Positions 18,605 through 26,666 of a stretch of 64,000 nucleotides of DNA are shown piece by piece. Every line of letters begins with the position of its first letter. Positions within the stretch are counted from its first letter, which is position 1. Where the stretch lies: the NCBI RefSeq assembly GCF_004353825.1, contig NZ_SMNA01000016.1:37641-101640 (forward strand), written 5' to 3'. The notes beneath the pieces are model-generated. The model worked only from the letters and a program-made list of their open reading frames with translations. It was not told the DNA's origin and ran no database searches. Position numbers and translations under genes: made by a program. The DNA is from Occultella glacieicola. Lineage in GTDB: Bacteria > Actinomycetota > Actinomycetes > Actinomycetales > Beutenbergiaceae.

Positions 18605-19615
18605 GTGGACACCCATGGCGGGCACGATCACGGTCCCGCGGATCACGATGATGACGAGCATGGCCGGGTGGGAGCCGGCCGGTCGAAACATGGCCATGGT
18701 CACGGGCACAACCACAGCCACGGGATGACCGCCACCGGGCGCCACCGCAAGCGTCTGATCGCCGTCCTGTGCATCACGGGATCGGTCATGGTCGCCCAGG
18801 CGGTCGGGGCCTGGATCTCCGGCTCGCTCGCGCTGCTCGCCGACGCAGGGCACATGCTGACGGACTCGGCGGGCCTGGCGATCGCCCTGGTTGCGGCGTC
18901 GCTGGCCATGCGGCCGGCCACCGACGCGCGTACGTATGGCTGGCAGCGGGCCGAGGTGCTCGCGGCGCTCGCGAACGCGACGATTCTGTGTGCGGTAGGC
19001 GTCCTGGTCATCCGCGAAGCCTTCCTCCGCTGGAACACCGAACCCGAGATTCAGGGCGGCCTCATGCTCTGGGTCGCAGTCGGCGGGGCCGTCGCGAACG
19101 CCGTCTCGTTGATCATCCTGCTGCGAGCGAGCGGCGAGTCCCTGAACATGCGCGGGGCCTACCTCGAGGTTCTCGGCGACCTGCTCGGCTCGATCGCCGT
19201 CATCGTCGCGGCCATCGTGATCCTGACGACAGGGTGGCTGCGCGCCGATGCGTTGGCCTCGTTCGCGATCGGGGTCCTGATCCTGCCCAGGGCGGTGTCA
19301 CTGCTGCGGGACGTCGCCAGGGTCCTGATGGAGGCGACGCCGCAGGGAGTCGATCTCAGTGAGGTCAGGTCGCACATGGAGGCCCTGCCCGGCGTCGAGG
19401 AGGTGCACGATCTGCACGTCTGGACGATCACGTCGGGCGTCCCGGTGCTTTCGGCGCACGTGGTCCTCGACAGCGCCGAGGTAGATCGCGAGCTCGAGTG
19501 TGCGGCCCTGGACAGTCTGGCGGACTGCCTCCGCGGCCACTTCGACGTGGACCACTGCACGTTCCAGATCGAGCCGCAGGGGCACGCCCACCATGAGCAT
19601 GCACTGCATGCGTGA
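18605..19615 (+). CDS. Cation diffusion facilitator (CzcD/ZitB-like)
   Basis: A 336-residue CDF exporter of Zn2+/Co2+-type metals. A His-rich cytosolic N-terminal tail (GGHDHGPADHDDDEHG, KHGHGHGHNHSHG) leads into six helices with metal-site motifs LLADAGHMLTDSAG in TM2 and YLEVLGDLLGS in TM5 (the HxxxD/DxxxD pair reads H-D and E..D here), then a C-terminal domain with HDLHVWTI. The GTG start lies 10 bp after the dehydrogenase stop, with AGAGTTGAGG upstream, so it is probably in the same transcript. It is the second metal exporter in the regulon. Confidence 0.92.
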   Translation: MDTHGGHDHGPADHDDDEHGRVGAGRSKHGHGHGHNHSHGMTATGRHRKRLIAVLCITGSVMVAQAVGAWISGSLALLADAGHMLTDSAGLAIALVAASLAMRPATDARTYGWQRAEVLAALANATILCAVGVLVIREAFLRWNTEPEIQGGLMLWVAVGGAVANAVSLIILLRASGESLNMRGAYLEVLGDLLGSIAVIVAAIVILTTGWLRADALASFAIGVLILPRAVSLLRDVARVLMEATPQGVDLSEVRSHMEALPGVEEVHDLHVWTITSGVPVLSAHVVLDSAEVDRELECAALDSLADCLRGHFDVDHCTFQIEPQGHAHHEHALHA

Positions 19616-19661
19616 GTTCGCGGCCGGCGCCCGAGATGCGGTCCGGACGCCTCGCTCCGAC

Positions 19662-19691
19662 TTGCCGGCGCATACCCCCTAGGGGTATCGT
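19662..19691 (+). promoter_or_regulatory. Predicted promoter of the copper-chaperone gene
   Basis: TTGCCG, 18-bp spacer, TATCGT. The spacer carries the CsoR-like palindrome, so repressor binding would block polymerase. Confidence 0.45.
19672..19688. promoter_or_regulatory. CsoR-like copper operator
   Basis: ATACCCCCTAGGGGTAT, a near-perfect GC palindrome of the TACCC...GGGTA form bound by CsoR copper repressors in actinobacteria. It lies 55 bp before the CopZ-like start. No csoR gene is seen in the window, so a repressor encoded elsewhere is assumed. Confidence 0.65.
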
Positions 19692-19743
19692 GATCCACGA
19701 TGACATACATCCAAGCCGTATGTCCGAGCGAGAGGGAGATCTG

Positions 19744-19953
19744 ATGTCGACTGCCGTATTCGAGGTGACGGGTCTGCACTGCAGCAGCTGTGCCGGGAAG
19801 GTGTCGAGCGCCGTCAACACGGTCGACGGCGTCACGGGGGTGGAGCTCGACCTCGCCACCGGTCGGCTCTCGGTCACGTCCGGGGCGCCGATCGACGACA
19901 GCGCCATTGTGGCCGTGGTCACCGAGGCCGGCTACCAGGTCGCGCCCGCCTGA
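19744..19953 (+). CDS. Heavy-metal-associated domain protein, CopZ-like copper chaperone
   Basis: A 69-residue single HMA domain with the metal-binding loop GLHCSSCAGKV (CxxC) and the usual beta-alpha-beta-beta-alpha-beta length. It would carry Cu(I) in the cytosol. GAGGGAG precedes the ATG. No copper P-type ATPase follows; the next gene is a convergent MFS gene that overlaps its end by 35 bp, so this is an orphan chaperone. Confidence 0.88.
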   Translation: MSTAVFEVTGLHCSSCAGKVSSAVNTVDGVTGVELDLATGRLSVTSGAPIDDSAIVAVVTEAGYQVAPA

Positions 19954-21223
19954 GCACGCCCGCGCCCGGCGCGCCGTGCGGGCCGGAGCAGGACGCGCCC
20001 GTGGTCAGAGGGGACTGTTGCCGGAGCGAGCGTGACTCGACCGCGGGGTGCCGCAGCCGACGCTCCAGCGCGGTGCCGACGCTCACGCCCGCCACGGCGA
20101 GGCCGCACGTCACGAGCGTCGCCTCGGGGCCGAAGGTCGCGATCACCGCGCCACCCGCGATCAGTCCGACAGCCAGTGTGGATTCAAGCACCACGGCCTG
20201 CCCGGTGAACGCGGCGCGTCGCTCGGCGCCCTGGCTGCCGCGCGAGAGTTCGGTCACGGTCGCGGTGGCGCCGAACGCCATGAATACCCCGCCGCAGGCC
20301 GAGACGACCGAGACCGCCAGGTAGGACGAGGTCCCAACCGCGCCGAGGCCGGCGAAGCACAGGCCCAGACCGACGAATGACACCAGCATCGTCGCGTAGA
20401 GCGGCAGTCGGCGGACGGCAGCCACGGCGACGCCGGCACCGACGATGGTGCCCAGCCCGTAGCCGCCGTTGGCTGCGGTCAGCAGGAGCCCCGGCTCCCC
20501 GGTCGCGTCGCCCATCACGACCAGTCCGAGGCTGAAGGAGAACCAGAGCAGGCTCAGCGTCCCCCGCATGATCAGTCCGCGGACCAGATCCGGCTGCCTC
20601 CGGATCACCGCGAGGATGCTCCGGCCGACGCTCTTCGGCTCGTGGCGCATCGGCGAGTACGGCACGAGGAGCAGGGCCACGGCCGCTGTGCCGAGCGCGG
20701 CGGCCTCCAGCCACAACAGCGGTGCGGCCCCGACGAACTGCACGCCGAGGGCGCCGAGGGTCGGGCCCAGTGCCACCGTGATGCGCCGGGTGAGCTCGCG
20801 CGTCGCCATCATCCGGACCGATCCGCCAGGTGATATCGCGTCGGCGAAGTCGGCCAGCAGACTGTCCTGGCCGGGGCCGCCGAGCGCGGCAGCGGCACCG
20901 ACGACCAGTCCGCTTGCGGCGAGTGACCAGAGTTCGAGTTCGCCGACGAGCATACTCACGGGAACGATCAGCACGCCGAGCGCCTGGACCAGGACAACGA
21001 GGGCCAGGGCCCGTCCGCCGTCGATCCGCCTCCGTAGCGCCCGGGCCCACCAGGGTGACGTCAGCATCGGGATGCCGATCATGCCGCCCACGAGTCCCGT
21101 GGCAGCCACGGAGCCCGTGCCCTGAAGGGCCACCAACGGCAGGGCGAGTGCCGAGACGCGCGCGCCGATCTCGGTCAGGAAGGACGTCGCCAGGATCGTG
21201 ACGGCTGCCGTTGTATGCCTCAT
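19919..21223 (-). CDS. MFS transporter
   Basis: A 434-residue major facilitator with about twelve hydrophobic helices, starting AVTILATSFLTEIGARVSAL. The loop after TM2 carries WARALRRRIDGGRA, a degenerate MFS motif A. The last ~35 residues form a charged, low-complexity tail overlapping the copper-chaperone gene and may be a drift of the stop codon. The gene is divergent from a LysR regulator, 74 bp apart, suggesting that regulator controls it. The export substrate is unknown. Confidence 0.88.
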   Translation of the reverse strand: MRHTTAAVTILATSFLTEIGARVSALALPLVALQGTGSVAATGLVGGMIGIPMLTSPWWARALRRRIDGGRALALVVLVQALGVLIVPVSMLVGELELWSLAASGLVVGAAAALGGPGQDSLLADFADAISPGGSVRMMATRELTRRITVALGPTLGALGVQFVGAAPLLWLEAAALGTAAVALLLVPYSPMRHEPKSVGRSILAVIRRQPDLVRGLIMRGTLSLLWFSFSLGLVVMGDATGEPGLLLTAANGGYGLGTIVGAGVAVAAVRRLPLYATMLVSFVGLGLCFAGLGAVGTSSYLAVSVVSACGGVFMAFGATATVTELSRGSQGAERRAAFTGQAVVLESTLAVGLIAGGAVIATFGPEATLVTCGLAVAGVSVGTALERRLRHPAVESRSLRQQSPLTTGASCSGPHGAPGAGVLRRARPGSRPR

Positions 21224-21297
21224 CGTCCACGATCATGCTGCGTAGTTCCCTGCCGCGGTAGCCATCGGACTGCACCGATCGGTCATAGGCTGGATCT

Positions 21298-22194
21298 ATG
21301 AGGGAGTTCCTGTCGATCGATGACCTGCGGTTGGTCCGGGAGGTAGCTCGTCGGGGTTCGGTCGGGGCGGCCGCCGCCCGTCTCGGCGTCAGTCAGCCGA
21401 CCGCGAGCCAGCGGCTCGCGGCACTCGAGCGTCGAAGCGGCCTGCGGCTGTTCCAACGTGACACCACGGGTGCCAGACCGACGCTCGCCGGCCGCGAGCT
21501 CGCGGACCAGGCCGATCGGATCCTCGGCTCGATCGACTCCCTCCCGGAACTGATGCGGGCGACGGAGGGGCGGTCCTCACGCACGATCGGGACAGTTGCC
21601 TCGTTGGCGGCGGTGCTCTACCCCGCCCTCGAACTGCTTCTCCCGGAACTAGCCGTCCACCAGGTGACCGATCACGGACCGGCTCTGGTCGATGCCGTCG
21701 CCGACGGCTCGATGGACGCGGCCTTCATCGGCGTCCCGATGCAGACCGCGCTGCCGGCTGGCCTGTCCGTCACGGTCTTCCACCGCGACGACCTCAGCAT
21801 CCTCCGACCTGCCGACGCGGCGTCGCTCGGCACCGGACGCCAGCCGTACGCGGGACGGACGGTCTTCGCCTACACCTACGACCCTGCTCTGCACGAGTCG
21901 CTCAGCACGATCGCCGCACTCGGTGGCCGGCCCCGACGGGCCGCGACCGCCGAGACAGCGGTGACCCTGGCCCGGGTCCGGGGGGAACTCGCCTTGCTCC
22001 CGGCCAGTCTCGCCCACCGGAACCTGCGCGGACTCGATGAGGTCCTGCCAGCGCCGCGGCGCCGTCGTGTGCAACTCGCGATGGTGACGCGTCGCCCAGG
22101 GCCGCAGGCCCTGGTCGAGGTGCTGCCGGAGCTCGGCGAGGTGCTGAAGCACCCACACCTACCGGATCCGCCGACTGCGGCCGTGCCGGTATGA
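21298..22194 (+). CDS. LysR family transcriptional regulator
   Basis: A 298-residue LysR regulator. N-terminal helix-turn-helix (DLRLVREVARRGSVGAAAARL, VSQPTASQRLAALERRSGL) and FQRDTTGARPTLAGRELADQA, then a periplasmic-binding-like effector domain. Placed back to back with the MFS gene, 74 bp apart, the usual layout for a LysR protein and its target. It is preceded by GATC-rich spacer and no clear ribosome site. Confidence 0.9.
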   Translation: MREFLSIDDLRLVREVARRGSVGAAAARLGVSQPTASQRLAALERRSGLRLFQRDTTGARPTLAGRELADQADRILGSIDSLPELMRATEGRSSRTIGTVASLAAVLYPALELLLPELAVHQVTDHGPALVDAVADGSMDAAFIGVPMQTALPAGLSVTVFHRDDLSILRPADAASLGTGRQPYAGRTVFAYTYDPALHESLSTIAALGGRPRRAATAETAVTLARVRGELALLPASLAHRNLRGLDEVLPAPRRRRVQLAMVTRRPGPQALVEVLPELGEVLKHPHLPDPPTAAVPV

Positions 22195-22234
22195 GAGAAC
22201 CGCGCGCACGGATCAGGGGTGCTACCGGCGTGCT

Positions 22235-22268
22235 GGCGGTGCGTCGGCGAACCCGGCTACGCACCGCC
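22235..22268. terminator. Bidirectional hairpin between LysR and SnoaL-like genes
   Basis: Perfect 10-bp inverted repeat GGCGGTGCGT / ACGCACCGCC with a 14-base loop between convergent genes; one arm runs into the last codons of the SnoaL-like gene. Confidence 0.5.
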
Positions 22269-22646
22269 CTTGCGGTACGCGATCTTCTTGGAGACGAGTC
22301 CGTCACGGAACTCGTAGAAGTCCGCGCCGTGGACGGTGCTGGTGGTGCCGTCCTCGGCCGTCGAGGTTGAGGTCCACTCGGAGAAACCACGGTTGCCGAT
22401 CGTGAACCGCTCGCCGTAGACGTGGTTCGCATGGCCGGGTTGACCAACGCCCATCTCGATCAGCGCAGCCCGGATCTCGTCGTGACCGACGTATCGCCTT
22501 CCCCATGGCTCGGGGCCGAAGGACGCCTCGTAGAGACCGTCCGCGGTCATACCGGTGACGATCCCTTCGACGTCCCCGTCGGACCAGGCCTGTTGGTATC
22601 GGCCGAAGTCCTCGTCGTTGACCTCACCCTGTGGGTTCTCGGGCAT
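22257..22646 (-). CDS. SnoaL-like / nuclear transport factor 2 family protein
   Basis: A 129-residue protein with the NTF2-fold pattern: an opening helix (DFGRYQQAWSDGDVEGIVTG), MTADGLYEASF, RRYVGHDEIRAALIEMG, and strands ending in YEFRDGLVSKKIAYRKGG. Such small cone-shaped proteins act as isomerases, hydratases or ligand binders. It is third in a leftward set after the transporter binding protein and the second HAD gene, 49 bp behind the latter. The reaction is unknown. Confidence 0.82.
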   Translation of the reverse strand: MPENPQGEVNDEDFGRYQQAWSDGDVEGIVTGMTADGLYEASFGPEPWGRRYVGHDEIRAALIEMGVGQPGHANHVYGERFTIGNRGFSEWTSTSTAEDGTTSTVHGADFYEFRDGLVSKKIAYRKGGA

Positions 22647-22695
22647 GTGCTCCTTCTCCTTCGTCGGTGTTCGTGCAGGTAGGGATGTGAGGGGA

Positions 22696-23364
22696 TCAGA
22701 CGCCGAGGATCCGGACGACCTCGTCGAGCGAAGCGACGTCGTAGTGGTGGTAGAAGGGGGCCGCGGGCTCCCACCCGCGGTTGAGGTACACGGTGTTCTT
22801 GACGCCGAGGTCGGTCGCCGGCTGGAGGTCGTAGCGTGGGCTGGAGGAGACGTGCATGACCTCCTCGGGCAAGCAGCCGAGCTGGGCGAACATGTACTCG
22901 AACGCCTGCAGGCGAGGCTTGTAGGCCTGAGCCTGCTCGGCGGAGAACGCCCGGTGGAACGGTGCGCCGAGTTTCTCCACGTTCCGGCCGATCTGGCTGT
23001 CCGCGGCGTTCGAGAGGATCACCAAGGGAAACCTGCTGGCGAGTTTCGCAAGCGGAACGGGGATGTCCGGGTGTGGGCCCCAGTTCGGGATGTCGCCGAA
23101 GATGGCGGACGAGTGCTCCGGTAGGTAGGGCGCACCGGTCCTACGGCAGGTCCGCTGGTAGGCGCGGTCGATCACCACGTCGTACGGGCGCCAGTCGCCC
23201 ATGACCTCGTCCATGCGGTAATAGCTGAACACCTCGAGGAATTTGCCGATGAGGTCCGGTCCGATGATGTCCTTCGTCACGTCCTTGGTAATCGTACTCA
23301 TCTGGAAGTCGGTCAACGTGCCGTACATGTCGAAGGTGATGAACTTGGGCTCCGGCGTGTTCAT
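22696..23364 (-). CDS. HAD-superfamily hydrolase, haloacid dehalogenase type II-like (copy 2)
   Basis: A 222-residue paralog of the HAD gene at 10.4 kb. FITFDMYGTLTDFQMS holds the Asp nucleophile, PLVILSNAADS is motif II, and QAYKPRLQAFEYM carries the motif III Lys. MNTPEPKF is the likely start (GGAG about 9 bases upstream). It lies behind the transporter's binding protein, separated by a hairpin. Two copies in one putative regulon suggest either two halves of one enzyme or two related substrates. Confidence 0.88.
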   Translation of the reverse strand: MNTPEPKFITFDMYGTLTDFQMSTITKDVTKDIIGPDLIGKFLEVFSYYRMDEVMGDWRPYDVVIDRAYQRTCRRTGAPYLPEHSSAIFGDIPNWGPHPDIPVPLAKLASRFPLVILSNAADSQIGRNVEKLGAPFHRAFSAEQAQAYKPRLQAFEYMFAQLGCLPEEVMHVSSSPRYDLQPATDLGVKNTVYLNRGWEPAAPFYHHYDVASLDEVVRILGV

Positions 23365-23443
23365 CTCAAGGCTCCGAATCGTGACATTTCGATGTGCGTG
23401 GGTGCGGTGCGGTCCAGCAAGGCAATGCTCCGATCGGAGTGAG

Positions 23444-23483
23444 GACGGCATGCCCGACATTCGACTCGGCCGAGCATGCCGTC
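23444..23483 (-). terminator. Attenuator-like hairpin after the binding-protein gene
   Basis: Perfect 10-bp arms GACGGCATGC / GCATGCCGTC around a 20-base loop that itself contains the palindrome CTCGGCCGAG. Placed between the binding protein and the downstream enzyme, it could let the binding protein be made in excess. Confidence 0.45.
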
Positions 23484-23521
23484 ACATTGTTTGACTGTCG
23501 GTGGGAGTTCTCCGGGTCGAT

Positions 23522-25084
23522 CTATTCGGAGATCGACAGGGCCGTCGTGAACACGTATTGGTCGAGTAGGTTCGGTACGAATCCCTCGACGGCGTTGGTG
23601 TGGGCGTAGGTTGCGGTTTCGTGCACGATGTAGACGGTGACAGCATGCTCCTGCAGATAGGTGGCGATGTCGGCGTAGGCTGCGTATCGCTCCTCGTCGT
23701 CAAAGGTGCTGGCGGCGTCCGCGATCATCGTGTCGACCTCGGGATCACAGAACTGCGAGATGTTGAACCCGCCCTCGCAGGTGTAGTCGGAACTCAGCAT
23801 GCCGCCCGGGTCAGGCAGATCGGTCAGGGCGTTGCGGGAGAGGAGGGTGGCGCCATAGTCGCCGGCGAGGAGGTTTGCCTCGATGGCGGCGTAGTCCGGC
23901 GTGGTGATCGAGACCGTGATGCCGATCTCCGCAAGTTGGGACTGGATGACCGCTGCCAGGTTCGCGAACTCGGGCCGGCTGGTGTAGGCGATGAGTTCGA
24001 AGTCGAGGGAGGCCGGGTCGATGCCGGCGTCCTCGAGGATCGCGGTCGCGGCGGCGGGGTCGCCGCCGAGGGCGCCGGCGCCTTCGGGGGCCCAGGGTGC
24101 CGACGGCGCGAACGGGCCGACGGCGGGGGTCGCCGCGCTCTCGTAGACGGAGCCGGCGATCGCCTCCAGGTCGAGGGCGGCCTGCACGGCCAGTCGTGCG
24201 GCCTCGTCGGCGAACGGGCCGGTCTCGGTGTTGAAGTACAACCCTGTGGTCCGAGCGGTCTCGTTGGTGGAGACGGTCACGTCCGGGTTCGGCTCGAGCA
24301 GGGCGATGTCGGTCACCGGCACTGACGAGGCGATGTCCACCTCGCCCGTCTCGAGCTGGGTCGTCCGGGTCGCGCCGTCGGGCAGGATCGAGATCGTGCC
24401 GCCGGTCAGAGCGACCTCGCCGCCCCAATAGTTCTCGTTGCGGATGATCTCCAGACCCGTGTCGTAGTTGACGTCGACGATCTCGAACGGCCCGGTGCAG
24501 GTGCCCACCACGTCGATCTGTGCGCCTGTGAATGCCGCCTCCGCAAGGATCCCGGCCGAGGGTGTGCTCAGCCGCAGAGGCAGCAGAGGATCCGGGACCG
24601 GCGTGGTGACCAGTACCGTCCCGTCCTCGCCGGCCTCGATGGCGGTCACCGTCGAGGGGTTGAACGACCGGGCTGCGGTGTCCGACTCGAGGGTGTGGGT
24701 CAGCGCGTTGGCGACTGCCTCGGGTGTCAGGTCGGTGCCATCCTGGAACTGAACACCCTCGCGGATCGTGAACGACCAGGTCAGATCGTCGACCTGTGAC
24801 CACTCGGTGGCGAGGGACGGTTCCAGCTCGCCCGACTCGGTGTAACGGGCGAGCGGTTCGAGACAGCCGGCGCGGGTGAGGATGAAGGCATCGTCGGTGC
24901 CCAGCGCGAAGCTGGCGTCGATGGTCAGCCACTCTGCGAGGGTGATGTGGCCGCCGGCGTCGCCGCCGGAGCCGCCGGGCTCGTCTCCTCCGGTTCCACC
25001 ACCGGAACCATCGTCGAAACTACATGCGCCGAGCGCCAGCGTGACAGCGACTATGCCGCTGAGGCGGGGAATCGAACGTCTCAT
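23522..25084 (-). CDS. ABC transporter substrate-binding lipoprotein, family 5 (peptide/nickel/opine type)
   Basis: A 520-residue extracytoplasmic binding protein. Signal peptide MRRSIPRLSGIVAVTLALGAC with lipobox LGAC, a Gly/Asp/Ser-rich linker, then the family 5 fold (LEPSLATEWSQVDDLTWSF, IREGVQFQDGTDLTPEAV, FNTETGPFADEAARLAVQAA). It is the missing binding component for the Opp-type permeases and ATPases 6-12 kb away, which have none beside them. AGGAG precedes the ATG. Expression probably starts upstream of the 89-residue gene or in the 305-bp spacer. Confidence 0.92.
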   Translation of the reverse strand: MRRSIPRLSGIVAVTLALGACSFDDGSGGGTGGDEPGGSGGDAGGHITLAEWLTIDASFALGTDDAFILTRAGCLEPLARYTESGELEPSLATEWSQVDDLTWSFTIREGVQFQDGTDLTPEAVANALTHTLESDTAARSFNPSTVTAIEAGEDGTVLVTTPVPDPLLPLRLSTPSAGILAEAAFTGAQIDVVGTCTGPFEIVDVNYDTGLEIIRNENYWGGEVALTGGTISILPDGATRTTQLETGEVDIASSVPVTDIALLEPNPDVTVSTNETARTTGLYFNTETGPFADEAARLAVQAALDLEAIAGSVYESAATPAVGPFAPSAPWAPEGAGALGGDPAAATAILEDAGIDPASLDFELIAYTSRPEFANLAAVIQSQLAEIGITVSITTPDYAAIEANLLAGDYGATLLSRNALTDLPDPGGMLSSDYTCEGGFNISQFCDPEVDTMIADAASTFDDEERYAAYADIATYLQEHAVTVYIVHETATYAHTNAVEGFVPNLLDQYVFTTALSISE

Positions 25085-25389
25085 CGAAGGTGCTCCTGTC
25101 GTATCTGGAAACGGCTCACCGTGAAGCCGCGAGTCATCAACTTGGTGGTCATACGGTCACGCCCGGTGACGGAGCGTTGTCCGCCAGTCCACGAAATTGT
25201 GCTACAGGTGCCTGTCGACGGGTGAGGTGCTTCAGTTGATTACCATTCCGACCGACAGAATGCTCACTGGAGTCCTGGTGCCTCTCGTACTGATAACGAC
25301 ATTGTTACAAACTCGGTCCGGTCCTCCGAGTAACCTGCACCAGGACGAATCTCAAAGGTGTGAACGGTTCCCCCTATCGAATCCTGCTG
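25085..25389. other. Intergenic stretch upstream of the binding-protein gene
   Basis: No gene supported. It holds a GTCAC/GTGAC small inverted repeat near 25160, TGTCGACG near 25213 (a weak match to the cluster operator) and ATTGTTACAA near 25301. I could not identify a convincing -35/-10 pair for the binding-protein gene. Confidence 0.4.
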
Positions 25390-25659
25390 CTATTGCGCCA
25401 GGGTGGCGATCACCTCCTCGGTTCCGATCCGGCCCGGTCGAGGAGGGGCGAAAATGCCGGCCCTGCGCACCACGTCGGGAGGTGCGTCCGCGTCCGCCAC
25501 CGGATCCAGCGGGGACGCCGAGGAACCGGGGGCCGGCACAGCCTTGCTGTAGCGGACAGATCGCGCCGCCGCCGACGACATCCGCGGCGCGGCTCCTGGG
25601 TCCGCGCGCCTCGGTCGGTCCGGGCGCAGGCGGATCACGTGCGGGTTGCCCTCGCTCAT
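25390..25659 (-). CDS. Unknown 89-residue protein under operator control
   Basis: Not recognised. The ATG is preceded by GAAGGGAGGCGAT, a strong ribosome site, and by a TTGACA-17-GACAAT promoter with operator palindromes on both boxes, so the gene is likely real although small. The product is Pro/Ala/Arg-rich and predicted disordered in the middle (RLRPDRPRRADPGAAP, PAPGSSASPLDPVADADAPP), with a possible helical end IGTEEVIATLAQ. No signal peptide or membrane segment. It lies upstream of the transporter's binding protein on the same strand and may be a small pathway accessory or merely a leader ORF. Confidence 0.62.
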   Translation of the reverse strand: MSEGNPHVIRLRPDRPRRADPGAAPRMSSAAARSVRYSKAVPAPGSSASPLDPVADADAPPDVVRRAGIFAPPRPGRIGTEEVIATLAQ

Positions 25660-25691
25660 ATCGCCTCCCTTCGGGGTGGGGCCGTGGCTAG

Positions 25692-25720
25692 ATTGTCGAC
25701 AACTTGGCACGCGTTGTCAA
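25692..25720 (-). promoter_or_regulatory. Predicted promoter of the 89-residue protein / binding-protein unit
   Basis: Minus-strand TTGACA, 17-bp spacer, GACAAT. Predicted start near 25685, 26 bases before the ATG. Both boxes are covered by operator copies. Confidence 0.55.
25693..25702. promoter_or_regulatory. Operator TTGTCGACAA on the -10 box
   Basis: Perfect copy of the cluster palindrome overlapping GACAAT; expected to repress. Confidence 0.6.
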
Positions 25721-25723
25721 CAG
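25714..25723. promoter_or_regulatory. Operator TTGTCAACAG on the -35 box
   Basis: One mismatch to TTGTnnACAA, 21 bp (two helical turns) from the copy on the -10 box. Confidence 0.5.
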
Positions 25724-25817
25724 TGCCAACACATCAGAAACTGGAGATCGGCTCCTTTAGTGCCGTATCCAGTGCAGGAGAGCGACAGGTTGGCCGCCTA
25801 CGGGGATCGTGGACCGA

Positions 25818-25827
25818 TTGTTGACAA
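25818..25827. promoter_or_regulatory. Upstream operator TTGTTGACAA
   Basis: Full match to TTGTnnACAA, 104 bp (about ten turns) upstream of the -35 copy and 18 bp beyond the end of the siderophore ATPase gene. It may support looping. Confidence 0.45.
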
Positions 25828-25844
25828 GCGTTCGCAATCCGACT

Positions 25845-26666
25845 TCAGGCCCGGGAGGACTGCTCCGCCGCCGCATGGTGCCGCCCGATCGGGAGCATCA
25901 GCGGCTTGCCGGAGACCGGATCCGGGATGACCCGGGAGTCGAGCCCGAACACGGTCCGCACGGTCTCGTCGGTGAGCACCTCGCCGGGCTCGCCGACGGC
26001 GTGCACCCGCCCGTCGGCCATGGCGATCAGGTGGTCGGCGTACCGGGCGGCCAGGTTCAGGTCGTGCAGCACCATCACGATCGTGGTGCCGCGGTCGGCG
26101 TTCAGGTCGGTGAGCAGGTCGAGCACCTCGATCTGGTGGCTCACGTCCAGGAACGTGGTCGGCTCGTCCAGGAGCAGCACGTCGGTCTGCTGGGCCAGGG
26201 CCATCGCGATCCAGACCCGCTGGCGCTGACCGCCGGAGAGCTCGTCGACCGCGCGCTCGGCGAGGTCCGCCGTCGCCGTGGCGTCCAGGGCGTCCGCGAC
26301 CGCCGCGTCGTCGTCGGCGGACCAGCGGGACAGCAGACCCTGGTGCGGGTGCCGGCCCCGGCCGACCAGGTCCGCCACGGTGATGCCCTCGGGCGCGATG
26401 GGCGACTGCGGCAGCAGGCCGAGGGTGCGGGCGAGCTCCTTCGCCGGGATCTTGTGGACCTGCCGCCCATCGAGCAGCACCTGGCCGCCGCGCGGGCTGA
26501 GCAGCCGGGACATCGCGCGCAGCAGCGTGGACTTGCCGCACGCGTTCGCGCCGACGATGGCGGTGATCGCACCCGGTGGCACGATCAGGTCGAGCGAGGT
26601 GAGCACGGTGCGGTCGCCGTAGCCAACGGTCAGGGACTCGGCCGTGAGTGAGCGGTCCTTGGTCAC
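25845..26666 (-). CDS. Siderophore ABC transporter ATP-binding protein, FepC/FecE type
   Basis: A 273-residue ATPase with Walker A VGANACGKSTLLRA, signature DELSGGQRQRVWIAMAL, Walker B LLLDEPTTFLD and switch VLHDLNLAARYAD, the pattern of ferric-siderophore and haem importers. The GTG start overlaps the permease stop as GTGA. Last of four coupled genes FepB-FepD-FepG-FepC. Confidence 0.94.
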   Translation of the reverse strand: MTKDRSLTAESLTVGYGDRTVLTSLDLIVPPGAITAIVGANACGKSTLLRAMSRLLSPRGGQVLLDGRQVHKIPAKELARTLGLLPQSPIAPEGITVADLVGRGRHPHQGLLSRWSADDDAAVADALDATATADLAERAVDELSGGQRQRVWIAMALAQQTDVLLLDEPTTFLDVSHQIEVLDLLTDLNADRGTTIVMVLHDLNLAARYADHLIAMADGRVHAVGEPGEVLTDETVRTVFGLDSRVIPDPVSGKPLMLPIGRHHAAAEQSSRA

